A stretch of DNA of 64,000 nt. Origin: Passalora sequoiae. Taxonomy: Eukaryota > Ascomycota > Dothideomycetes > Mycosphaerellales > Mycosphaerellaceae. The notes under the pieces are model-generated. The model made no database searches and was not told the DNA's origin. It saw nothing but the letters and a program-made list of their open reading frames with translations. This document shows, piece by piece, positions 30,501-40,462 of the stretch (positions are counted from its first letter, which is position 1; each line of letters opens with the position of its first letter). The translations under genes and the position numbers were made by a program. The stretch is taken from contig WSQC01000031.1 in NCBI GenBank assembly GCA_013248845.1, positions 1 to 64,000 of the forward strand, written 5' to 3'.

Positions 30501-33500
30501 TGACATTCTGGGCGCGCAGTCTGCTAAGGCACTGCTGCATTGTCCTTTGAGCGGAGAGCCTCTACTCATAATTACTGTCTCTAACGAACAGGCAGCACCG
30601 CTGCTTGAGCAGACAAGTCTCTCAACATGGAACGCAGTGAGGCAGGACTACCACGCGTCGAGCTATTCTCCGACAGTGAATACTACTGAAGCTGCGATCG
30701 GAGGACATACTGGTACCACCCTACTCCCGTCAGCCAAGAACCTGCAGTAGCCGATCATTATTCTCCTAAAGTCAAATCATCCTTCAGCTGTTCGCTTATA
30801 CAGCTCTCTGGAGTTGAGTGGATGAGGAACTCTTGCGGCACCCTGTCGCTCAACACTACCTTGAGGATTTCATGATCAACGCAATTGTACAGTTCTCGAT
30901 GCCAATGCTGCCCAGGCATCGCTCATCCCAGTTCGACATCTTCACGGTGGCACTTCGTCATCGTTGGGGACCGAGCACAGTCAGCACTGTTGATATGGAC
31001 CTGAAATCCACGATCGGCCTGGCCCCAGACCACACTTGATCTGCGAGCAAGTTGAGTCCATACGCCGATGCTTACACCCATGATGGCTGAAGCTGGGTCG
31101 CAGTATCACTGGGTCAAGCTGAAGTACTTGTGGCGAAGGGCTAACCCAATTCGATCTGATTGCTTGAGCCCGCCTAAGGAGGGGTCGAACAGCTTTACTG
31201 CACCTCGAAGCCACAGTCTGCCATGCACCAACATGATGCTATCGTGTACGAATTTCTTGCTATAGGCGATATACACACTAAGCGCGTTGGTCCTTGCCAC
31301 ATACGATTGTGCGCCACAGCGAGCAGCTATCAGTCCGCGTAGAGCTTCTCTATCTGCTATTTCAGGTGCAGTGACTGGAATGCCAACATCCCACTGGCAA
31401 GCTGCTGCAATTCGGCCACCAATGCAAACATCGTTTCTGTTCCGCATGCAGGCCTTACTGCAACGCCAGCCACGTCGAGAACGACCTGGTTGCTCCCATG
31501 TGTCACGCAGGAAACCGTTGGAGACCCGAAAAACCCCACTCGCTTACCACGATAGCTCGAAGATGTTGCATTTCAAGCTGTCCGGGATGCTGCTTCCGTC
31601 CGAGCTTGCGGCTACAGATTGACAGCCTGAGGAATGGCTAGGCATGTGCAAATGTCGGTAGCCCTGTTGCCCTCAATTGGCTTCGCAAGAAGCAAAAGTT
31701 TAACGGACGCCAATCACATCGTCCAATTGTGTTCCAAACCTGTTCGTAAGCCAGAGTAGCGCGCCCTATGTCAGCAATCCAGACTATCATGAAGCTCTCG
31801 TCTGCCGTTATCAGAGGAAAGCGCAAGTGTGCTGTGTGAATACCAAGCACGTCAACCTGGCATCGACTTGAGCAGCGCAAGTGTAATGAGCCCAAGCTGA
31901 AGCAGCTATAGGATATGAAGACGTGGTCTTCTGCTTCCCCAGAGGCTAGTCTGAGAACCCGAAGATTGCAACCCTTCTTTTTCCAAGCATGGGCGAACTC
32001 CAAGACTGACTGTTGCGAGCAAACATAGACCTTGTGCATGATAGGCGCATACCACAGTCTGTGGCTCCTATTGCTGAAGGCCACTTTTCTGCGAGTGTGA
32101 GACTGTTGGCATACCAAAGACGCCCGCCTCACTTTACATGGTACGTGCATGGTCGGGCGCCTACAACAACTTACGATATAGTGAAGTTGGCTCCAGATCG
32201 TTGTAGTCTTGGCAGTCGACTAATATTGGAAACCCAGTGTACCACAGATGATCAGCCAAGACGCTTGTGGAGGATTTCATCACGCGCACGCTTCCCTTTC
32301 TACCACGAACGACATCAAATCACCAACGAGCGTACATTATACGCTTCGGCTACTCCATTGGGCATGCGCATCAAATGCATAACGCCACCCTGAGCTGCAT
32401 GCCATGATGAGAGACGGGCTCGATATCACTGTCGACTCTGATTTGGCCCCGGACCAGCCTGGACGCTTTGCACGCGCAAGTGCTGTCAGACGTTTCACGA
32501 CGTCGGTGCCGTTCACCGACTCCACTGCACCGGTACATGTGGTTGCTGCCGGGGAACCCACACAGAAGGTACGACCGACAGACCCTTGTGTCAATGGCGT
32601 CCCCTCTGCCGTTTCTACTCTAAGACTCTCACCGAAGCGCCAGAAAGCGTCTCGCATACCCATCAGTGGCTGCATGTGAATGTGCATACACAGGCTTCGA
32701 GCATGTGGCTAGCAAACCACGTCTTGCAGCAGCAGCAGCCACATTATCTTCTTCGACGAGATCAGATCAGCACGCCGCAATCAAGGATGCAACGCGGGCG
32801 AGCTTCTTGAATTTGCCATGAGGTCAAAATACAAGCACGCCTTTTGCGTTACCGTCATTCCCAAGCACGTGGGTCCCTCGCTGTCAGCATCCGTCAGCCG
32901 TCAGACCACAACGTATGGTGGCAGCACAAGGTAGTTGATTGATAACCTTACAGAACAGCCACAAGCCACGAGGCAGGGCTACAATATCGAGATGCGAGTG
33001 AGACGCCGTGTGTAACGGTACTGAAGACGACAAGTCATATTCTGTATTGTTGGACATTTGACCATCTCACCCCTGTCCAGCATACTCTGCGCAGGCTACC
33101 GGTGGCTGTTAGGTAAGCAGGAGCTGACTCGGACCGGTATTGCGTGGTCGCAGTAGCAGAAGAGATTACGGAACCGAAATCATGATGGCACGTGTGTTGT
33201 GCTATTTGGAGTATCCATAGATCTCGGTCTTACTATACCATGTAGGCTGATTTCCAAGACTTTCGGGGGCACCGCCTGATGCAACACAGGGATCGTCAGC
33301 GAGACATCGCAAGCGCTTTGAGCATGACATCTTCGGAGTAGGTTCAAGACGCGAACGGGCATCGCTGAGCTGCTTCTCTGCGGATTCATTATTAGATATA
33401 TGACTAAACATATTTGACATGCTCTGTGTCGCCCATATGTCTGCCCTCTGTGTGAGATAGGCAGTTACAGTTACTCGATTCATGTTTTATGTGGTTGAGG

Positions 33501-34127
33501 GTAAACATCTCAGTGAAACTCCTGCTACCTCAGCCTCACCACGACGCTCCCCAAATAGTGATAGCCTCAGGACCAGGAGTGTCACCAGGAACGTCGAGTA
33601 TGCACCGACTGGGACGCGGGAGGCGGGAGGCGTTCATTTGCTGGTGCGCAGTCTCATGTTGGGCGGCGACCACGACAAGTCTAGGTCTGGTAGTGATGCA
33701 GATGATTGCGGAGCAACTCGATGCATTGCGTCTCCTGCTACCGAGCGGAGTAGAAAGGGAAGACAGAACGTTTTGGCCAAGGATGTGGTTTGAGCCCGTG
33801 AGTTTCTGTATGCTGGGCGTAGTCCGGGCATACATTGCGCAGAGCGGTGGACTGCAGTTGCTGTGTCGATGCAGGGAAGCCTGGGGAGACCACTGGAGGC
33901 GCAGGTATTTCGTTGAGTGGTTTGTTGCTCTGTGGTCATTGTCTTGGGTCACGACATCGGTGGCTTGTTTCTGGGCTCTCATGGTCAACTGATTCCCTGA
34001 TGCGGCGATCCTAGCCTGCGCGCTTTTCTGCTGCGCCTTGGCGGCACTCGTCTCTTAAGACCCACGAGATCTGGTTCTCTTCGGGGCTTCGAGTCATGCA
34101 TGAGCTCCAACTAGAGCAGCGCGGACC
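27523..34127. other. gene-poor region, 6.6 kb
   Basis: Many short, overlapping frames on both strands; none shows a domain. The two most protein-like are minus 31106-31447 and 31638-32150 (adjacent, same strand, hydrophobic/aromatic runs) and plus 33489-33992 (167 codons, two hydrophobic segments, tail to tail with the HET gene). They may be relics or lineage-specific genes, but I cannot support them as genes. No rRNA, tRNA or clean repeat apart from a CT/CA tract. Confidence 0.4.
28131..28172. repeat. CT/CA-rich low-complexity tract
   Basis: A run of CTCTCTCTTTCTCTC followed by CACACACACTCTCACTCTCA. It lies about 0.6 kb upstream of the Ser/Pro/Gln-rich gene and could be a pyrimidine-rich promoter element or a simple microsatellite. 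Confidence 0.75.
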
Positions 34128-36200
34128 TCACAAGATCCTCAGGCGTCTCCGATAACAGACTTTGCTGAAGGCAGCTGTGAACTGTACATAGCCAATCCGT
34201 CTACATGTCACTTGCCTCGCACTAGCTTCCCGAACGACCAGCGCCAGTCCAAGACCTGCGGTGGCATTTTTCTCCCACAGCCCCACGTTGGCAGTATGAA
34301 GCAGGGCGCAACACAGTAGAAGGTCGTCTTCTGCTTCTGCTGCTATGTCAAACACAATCAAGCCCAGCACCGCCTTGGTAATGGGATGATACAGGTTCCG
34401 CCTGCCATACGTGTGGACGCCGTGTCTTGTGTTGAAAAGGAATGGTTCAACAGATCCCGTCCTTGCTATTACCATATTTGCAGTGAGCTCGATGTAGCCG
34501 CCGAGGACAGCTCCCGTTTCGAAATAAGAGGCTGCCGTAACGTCGATAGAGTGCAGTTCGGGATCATAAGTCACAGGGTCCAGCTGCTCCTTCCGCCATT
34601 GCCTTCCATTGGCTTCATAGAAGACCACGGGGCAGTCCTTTGCAGCCCAAGACCATGAAGGTGCTACGTATATCTCATATCGCTTTCCTGGTCTTCGACG
34701 AACCTGAGTTTCGTCTCGGCACCACAAAAGTCCAGCCCAAGGATCACTCTTCACCAAGCCAGCATAATATCCGGAGGCTGATTTGGCTAGGGCGATGCCA
34801 TGCCATGCCAAGAGCTTGTCGGATGCATACGTGATACTTTTAAACGAGTACTTCTCAATATACTGGTACCAGTTGGTGTACCATCGAGCGTGCGGGATGT
34901 TTCGGAGCTCGCTCAGGCCCTGATCTCGTCCTGTATTCTTCTCTCCGCAGCACTGCCACTGAACATTCTTCGGAGTAAGTTTCACGATGCGTGAGGACAA
35001 AAGATCTTCCTGGTAGCACCATGAGCGGTATTCACTGATTGGTAATGCGTCTGTTGCACCCCTCTGACCGTTCGGCAGGATGTAAACTGTGCCTACCGAA
35101 GCGTCCTCTGGGAGTCGAAGAGCTGCTGCGCTGTTTTGTAGTGGATTCCGTCTTCCTGACATGCCGGCGTAAACGTTGCTAGTGCCGGCCACGAGTGTCA
35201 GCGTCGCACTACCGTAGATGCTAGCCATCCTGGAGGCTTCACGCTGCCAGTCGTCCTTGTCATCCTGCACGATACACATGCTGTCGATCCATATGTACCG
35301 CTCCCCGATCTCACGTGTCCAGATTATGGCATCGTACAAGGTCTGTGGCAGGATCTGCAGTGGTATTGCATCTGCAAAAGGACCTAGTCGAGCCTTTGTC
35401 AGTAGCCAGGGAGCATTGGGAGGCGTGCTACCCCAGCAATAGCTCAGTACAAGGTGTCCTCCCTCGTACAGGCATCGATCACCTTCGACTAGCTTTGGCG
35501 GTTCGCTGTCACTGCCTACATATATCAGCCGAGTGGGTGCTACCACAAGTCCATTTTGACCATGCACGATGTTGACTACATTCAGGCCCCGTGTCATTCT
35601 GGAGGACTGTGGGAAGATCACCCTATTACAGGTTTTGTCGTGTTTTGTGAGACATGTGTTGAGTGATTGCTTTATATATCTGAAGACGCCATCGTCCTCA
35701 GCGTACTGGCTGATTAGATCTGTTCTGATCAGCTCGCTTCAAGTCCGTGTTCCATGATGGCATGCAGACAGCATACCTCTAAAGTTCTTTGCAACACTTG
35801 GTACCTCGCTGCCATCGAGTACGTGCTTCACTTCGGCGATAAGAACATGTCGGAAAGGCGGCTGAATGACGAGCAGCGCTTTCGGCCACACTGCTTCCAA
35901 TGGCAAAGAGCTAGAATCAATCGTGAGACCGATCTTGCGGCCCGGTACCTCTGTGGTGAGACTGGATTCGAGATAGACGGCAACAGGAGCCTCGCTACTC
36001 AAACGTGTCTTGAAAGGCTCCCGAACAGATTCAAAGAGAAGGGTGCACGTATGGCAACCCCTTTGAGCTGAGTCCGCGAAGGCATGGAAGGAGGTCCAGA
36101 AGAGGTATGGCTCGGGTCGGGACACATCGTTTGGGTTGAAAAGGGACCATGGTATGGCGTGGCAAGCATCACAGATCGGCCAAGGCGTAGTGTAGGCCAT
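34128..36200 (-). CDS. HET-domain protein (heterokaryon incompatibility type)
   Basis: Two exons, 35777-36200 and 34128-35719, with a 57-nt intron (35720-35776, GTATGC...AACAG), give 671 aa. The HET domain is clear: LSYCWG near its start, then YIWIDSMCIVQDDKDDWQRE and ASIYGSATLTLVAG, then the R-S-W-C-Y-Q-E segment. A C-terminal APSWSWAAKDCPV matches the usual WSW region. The N-terminal ~140 residues carry the common Cys-rich prelude (CDACHAIPWSLF, GCHTCTLLFESV). Proteins of this class trigger cell death on non-self recognition in some fungi (established); most are untested. The alternative acceptor four bases from the one chosen breaks the frame. No NACHT, STAND or other partner gene is adjacent. 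Confidence 0.92.
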
Positions 36201-37311
36201 TTTGTCAAGACTACAGGTAAGTCGAGAGGGATGGAGAGAGCATGGCACTTATACAAAGCAACATCGAAGTATTGGGCTCAGCTGCAAGCCACATCGCAGC
36301 ACGATGGCGTTCAGCTGGCAATCATTTTACCAGCGCTTCAAGACGTACACGATTACCACTGTATATCCAGCAGTCGAGTGTGCCAGATCTCAAATGAGCG
36401 CTAACTGTGATACTGTTCCTGCCAAGGGAGTTGCATGGATGCTTGCATTCTGACTGATATGTAGGAGCAAACGCGTCCTACAAGGGCCCCTTGGTCATGT
36501 GATCTGCCACGTGCCATTTCTTTTTGAAAGGGAATCTTCGGCGAGACCTCGGTGGAAGCCGTGTTGCTATTGCAAGACTCATGTTCGCGCGCTTGTCCTC
36601 AGCATCGCCAAAAATACACAGCAAGTGCGAAGGCGACTTTCGTTCTCCAGCAGGCTAGTCGCGCACACCTGCCAATGTAAGGTCATGGCACTCGTACGCA
36701 ATATCCATGGAAACATCGAGAATTGGGCAATGATTGGAACAAGGCTACAATGTGACTTGTATGTTATGCGGTAACGAAGAGGACTTTCGTACGGGTCCGA
36801 GAAACACGGACAATCATCTCTCATGTGTTGGACTCTGGTTGCGAATCATCTACCACCGCTGTACGACGAGGCTTTGAGGTATGCACCGTTGTGGCGTACG
36901 ATCAAAAGTACACGAGAACAGACTGCAACGGCACGAATATGCAAAATTGTGCATGAACTTGGTCTTAGTCTGCTTTCCAGACGTATCCCTTCTGGTAACG
37001 TCCCCTGCTCATCGGTGTTTGCGAAAACCTGATAACCAAGCCTCGTTGGAAGGTAAGTGACCCTCGTGCCGCCGGGCATCCAGGAAGCTTTCGAGCAACT
37101 CTGCAGCATGGTGGACGTCAGCTGTACCTGCCTGCAGAGCTCTCGCGCGGCCTCTAGATTTTACAGTCTGAAGCCGAACCTGCACCGATTGGTATAGTTG
37201 GCAGGAAGACAAGTGAGGCTCAAACGTCAAGCTGCGCCCCGGGGGCCGCCTGAAGTTTCAAGTCGCCCTCAGCAGAGCCCCGCGGTTGTGTAACGAAGCC
37301 GGCGCTTGCAC
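36201..37311. other. intergenic, 1.1 kb
   Basis: The left part is the HET promoter. At 36478-36492 is the palindromic string TACAAGGGCCCCTTG, also found at 44392. No gene supported. Confidence 0.5.
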
Positions 37312-37319
37312 ATATATAT
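37312..37319 (+). promoter_or_regulatory. candidate TATA box
   Basis: ATATATAT, about 115 bp upstream of the ATG at 37434, in an otherwise GC-rich flank. The spacing suits a fungal core promoter. Simple AT repeats also occur by chance. Confidence 0.35.
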
Positions 37320-37433
37320 CAAGGCTGAGGCCTGCAGACGTCAGCTCAATTCAAAAGACCTGCCTTCATCCGGACCAGCTGCATCACACACTCACTTCGA
37401 TACAGCCAACGCTTCGATCCACCCGAGCTCAAG

Positions 37434-37723
37434 ATGGGATACGCTCATAGAAGAACTTATCACGGCCATCACTATCCAGGTCACAGACACATCTGTTAGT
37501 CTCGGTCATACGCTCACCCATGCTACTTGGGCACTGACATCGTACAGACGACCATGCGCACCACTCTCGCCGCTCCGTAGTCACCAACCGCATCAACAAA
37601 GTCCTGACATCGGGTGAGATTAGAGGAATCCTCAACAGCTCACGACTCGCGCGTCATGCCCCAGATCACGCACGTTTGAGCATAGTCGAGAGAGGATGTA
37701 TTTATACCGTTGTCGAAGGGTAG
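37434..37723 (+). CDS. small His/Arg-rich two-exon protein, unrecognised
   Basis: Exon 1 (37434-37479) encodes MGYAHRRTYHGHHYP; a 68-nt intron (37480-37547, GTCACA donor, CTGAC branch, GTACAG acceptor) follows; exon 2 (37548-37723) continues D-D-H-A-H-H-S-R-R and ends V-V-E-G at TAG. Total 73 aa. The splice joins a His-rich end to a His-rich beginning in frame. The ATG has a good context (CTCAAG before it) and a TATA-like box upstream. The second half (INKVLTSGEIRGILNSSRL) could form helices. No signal peptide, membrane segment or known domain. Expression is unproven, and the donor is not the strongest type. Confidence 0.5.
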
Positions 37724-38203
37724 AGTGGCGGATGCGAAGTTGCCAAAACCCGAGAAATGCTGAAGGCCGATACTTCAAGGAGGCAGGATGTTGAAGGCAA
37801 ATTGCGAGTGTCCTGCTGCAATAGTTCACAGGCCCATCAAAGGATCGTGTACGCGTTTTACATCTTCTTCGCACAGCACCCTGTGTATCTGGTGGACTTC
37901 TGATTGACAAACACTGGCGCATGTCTCGTAATGCGTCAAGAGACGTGATACTGGAGCACACGAACAGAGCAGAAGCAATACTTGCATTCATAGGTCTCAT
38001 TGGTATCTTTCAGGCCCTACTCATCGGTCTCGCTAGGTCGTGGCCCAGGCTGTGTGATCTTTGTATTTGCCCTCTGCATAGTACATGTGGTTCCTCCCCG
38101 GAAGACTTGCTTGTACGCGATGCAGATCCGAGCCCCAATGCCATAAGCCTCCTTTCGCATAGTATCCAGTACACATAGCATCGGCTGGAATGTGGTCAAC
38201 ATT
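37724..38203. other. intergenic
   Basis: The 3' flanks of the small plus-strand gene and the peroxiredoxin gene meet here. Nothing else supported. Confidence 0.5.
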
Positions 38204-38896
38204 CTACGAGGACTTGTTGAGATGCTCAAGGATAGCGTCAACGCCGGAAACGGTCACTGCTTGAAGTTCGGTCTCAACCTCGGCGTAGGTGATCTTGCCG
38301 TGGTCGATGATGACTGCGAAGCGGCCGTTACGGTCTCCTGGGGCAGTCCAGCCGATCTTATTGGCGAGCTTGGTCTCGAGATCGGAGGCGAAGATGAAGA
38401 ATGTGTTATCGTCCTTGGTGCCGCCGATCTGGCTCTTCTGCCAGCCGCTCATGACATAGGCATCGTTTGGTGCAATGACGATGAGCTGGTCCACACCTTT
38501 CTTCTCTGTTGGATGCTGTTAGCCTTGATCTTGACCGTCGAAATGTGGAGGGAACGTACTGAGGTCGGCGATCTTTTCAACGTATGCTGGAATGTGATTG
38601 CCGGAGCAGGTGGGAGTGAAGGCACCTAAGGAGTATGGTCAGCGATTCCGTTCCGGTTCGGCAGAGTGCTAAGCGGACCTGGCAGGGAAACGAGGACGAT
38701 TTTCTTGTCGGCAAACTCCTTGGTAGCGTCGTAGGTGATTGGTATTCCGCAGACTTTGGCATCAGCGGTGGTCCATGGGATGTACTTAAACTGCACTGCT
38801 CAAGACATCAGCAATGTGACCTTATCTGACTGACCATCATTCTGTCGATGTCTCACCGCCGTCCGGGAACTGCTCGCCAGCCTTGAGTCCAGACAT
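38204..38896 (-). CDS. AHP1: type II (Ahp1/PMP20-like) peroxiredoxin, four exons
   Basis: Thiol peroxidase that reduces H2O2 and alkyl hydroperoxides. Exons 38857-38896, 38679-38795, 38560-38625 and 38204-38505; introns of 61, 53 and 54 nt; 174 aa, the normal length of this family. The active site is PGAFTPTCSGNHIPAY with peroxidatic Cys59 and Thr56. Cys29 (AKVCGIP) lies at the position of the yeast Ahp1 resolving cysteine. The downstream IVIAPNDAYVMSGWQ and DRNGRFAVIIDHGKI segments are standard. No targeting signal and no C-terminal SKL-type tripeptide (it ends NKSS), so cytosolic. The donor of intron 2 is GTCCGC, unusual but the only GT that preserves the LPGAFTPTC motif. Confidence 0.93.
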
Positions 38897-39629
38897 TCTT
38901 GCGATAGTTGGTCGCGGTTGCTGGCTGCTGATTGATGTGGGATGTGATGTGCTGTGTTGGTGGTTAGGCTGAAAGGGATGGTGTTGGAGAAAGGTTTTCG
39001 TCGGCAAATATGAGGTTTATCATTTTGTTCCTTACGCAATGACGTTTCACCTTGGAATGCTCAATCTGGTGGGCAAGAGCGACCGATGTTGTACCTTTCT
39101 CTTACGATTCTACACGTTTCGCAGCGATGACCCACTTCGCGCGCTCAAGGTTGTCGGTATCAGCGGTATCGGACAGTCGTCAACGTCGCGTTTCGAACGG
39201 CAAGGTACACCCCAGATCGTAGCTTGCTCGTTGACAGGTGTGGCAGCATGCATTGTCCGCGGTTCGTGCTCCTTCACTACTGACGGGTTCGTGCGCGTGG
39301 GTTTCGTGCATCTGAGGCTCGGCGTGAATGCCGTGATCGAGCCGAGAGATAAAGATCGTGACTCTCCACGCATCGCTGCATAGCGCCATGGGTCGAACAC
39401 GACATCTCGAAGCTACAGTCTGTTCGCATGCGTATCGCGTGAAGCCGCGATGAACACAGAGGTGTTAACGGTGTAGATGGAGTCAGACGCGACGCCATAG
39501 GATTAAGGTTCATACGATCTGCTAACTCCAAGTGACATGGTGGCTATACAACGGGCATGAGGGTACTTAGTAGAGCTCAGAAGTAGCGTTCTGACACGAA
39601 AATGCGCGCATTTCGAAACGCTCCTTTAA
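38897..39629. other. intergenic, peroxiredoxin promoter side
   Basis: A 114-codon plus-strand frame (39039-39383) overlaps minus-strand frames and shows no domain. No gene supported. Confidence 0.45.
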
Positions 39630-40075
39630 AGATGTCTAGCAGACGCACAACGACCAGGAAGGCACAGTACAAGGCTCAGACGCAACGATCTTGGTTTAGA
39701 GCTGCGCATACAACGACGCACTATCCACAACATCCTTAGAAGGTCCATAACGATCAGGCAGGAACAATAAAGAGCTTGGGTGCAATGCTGGTGGTGTAAA
39801 ATCGCGGCCATAACGAGGCGTTCTCCAACGTCTTTAGAAGCTTCACACCGATTAGAAAGGCACAATACATGGCTCGGGCGCAGTACTCGAACAACGTAGG
39901 AAGGTCTACGGCGATCATAAAGGCATATAGGCTTGCCTAGATGCCTTATGGGTCACACGGAGATACGTGCTATCGATGCGCCATTCCGCCGGTCTCGCGT
40001 CTGAGGCAATGATCAGGAAGGTATAGCATACAGCGTGGTTGCAATGATGTACACCTGAGTTATAGCAAGTACGAG
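39630..40075. repeat. decayed minisatellite, period about 100 bp
   Basis: A consensus like GATCAGGAAGGCACAATACA followed by GGCTCG-G-GCAA recurs with its GA/GAT start at about 39652, 39752, 39850, 39913 and 40011 (spacings 100, 98, 63, 98). Flanks between copies are also alike (CATCCTTAGAAGG versus CGTCTTTAGAAGC). Copies are strongly diverged. Confidence 0.7.
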
Positions 40076-40462
40076 ACGGTTGCTTATATTTCGATGCAAC
40101 TACCGTCGGTCTACAAGTTTGACAGCCGCTGGATTGATCCCGTAAGTATGCTACGAAATGCATTGCAATTGGTATGTCCGTTCAGGCATCACGGAGGCAG
40201 CAATGGCGCGTGTAAATATGACGTTTGATATGGTCTGAATCGTGTAAACATTCAAGGATAGCTCAGACCACTCTGCGCGTCTCTGATATTCTCTCGCGTC
40301 TCTCTCTCTCCATCCCTTCTACATCTACCAACAGAAACAGTAAGTCGCACCCAGCACAGCACAACATTCACAGAAAGAACAATCTTGCACGTGAAACAAA
40401 TGCGACACTAGCAAGATCTTCGGGGCAACCTTATTTTGCAGGGAACGAGCTAATGCAGGCTT
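40076..40462. other. ApsB upstream region
   Basis: Promoter and 5' leader side of the coiled-coil gene. CT-rich runs (TCTCTCTCTC near 40300) are typical of fungal housekeeping promoters. A short frame opening at ATG 40453 overlaps the annotated start in another frame. Confidence 0.45.

Noticed and set aside
33489..33992. 167-codon frame with hydrophobic segments
   Set aside because: Overlaps a 150-codon minus-strand frame; no conserved motif. Kept only as a possibility in the region description.
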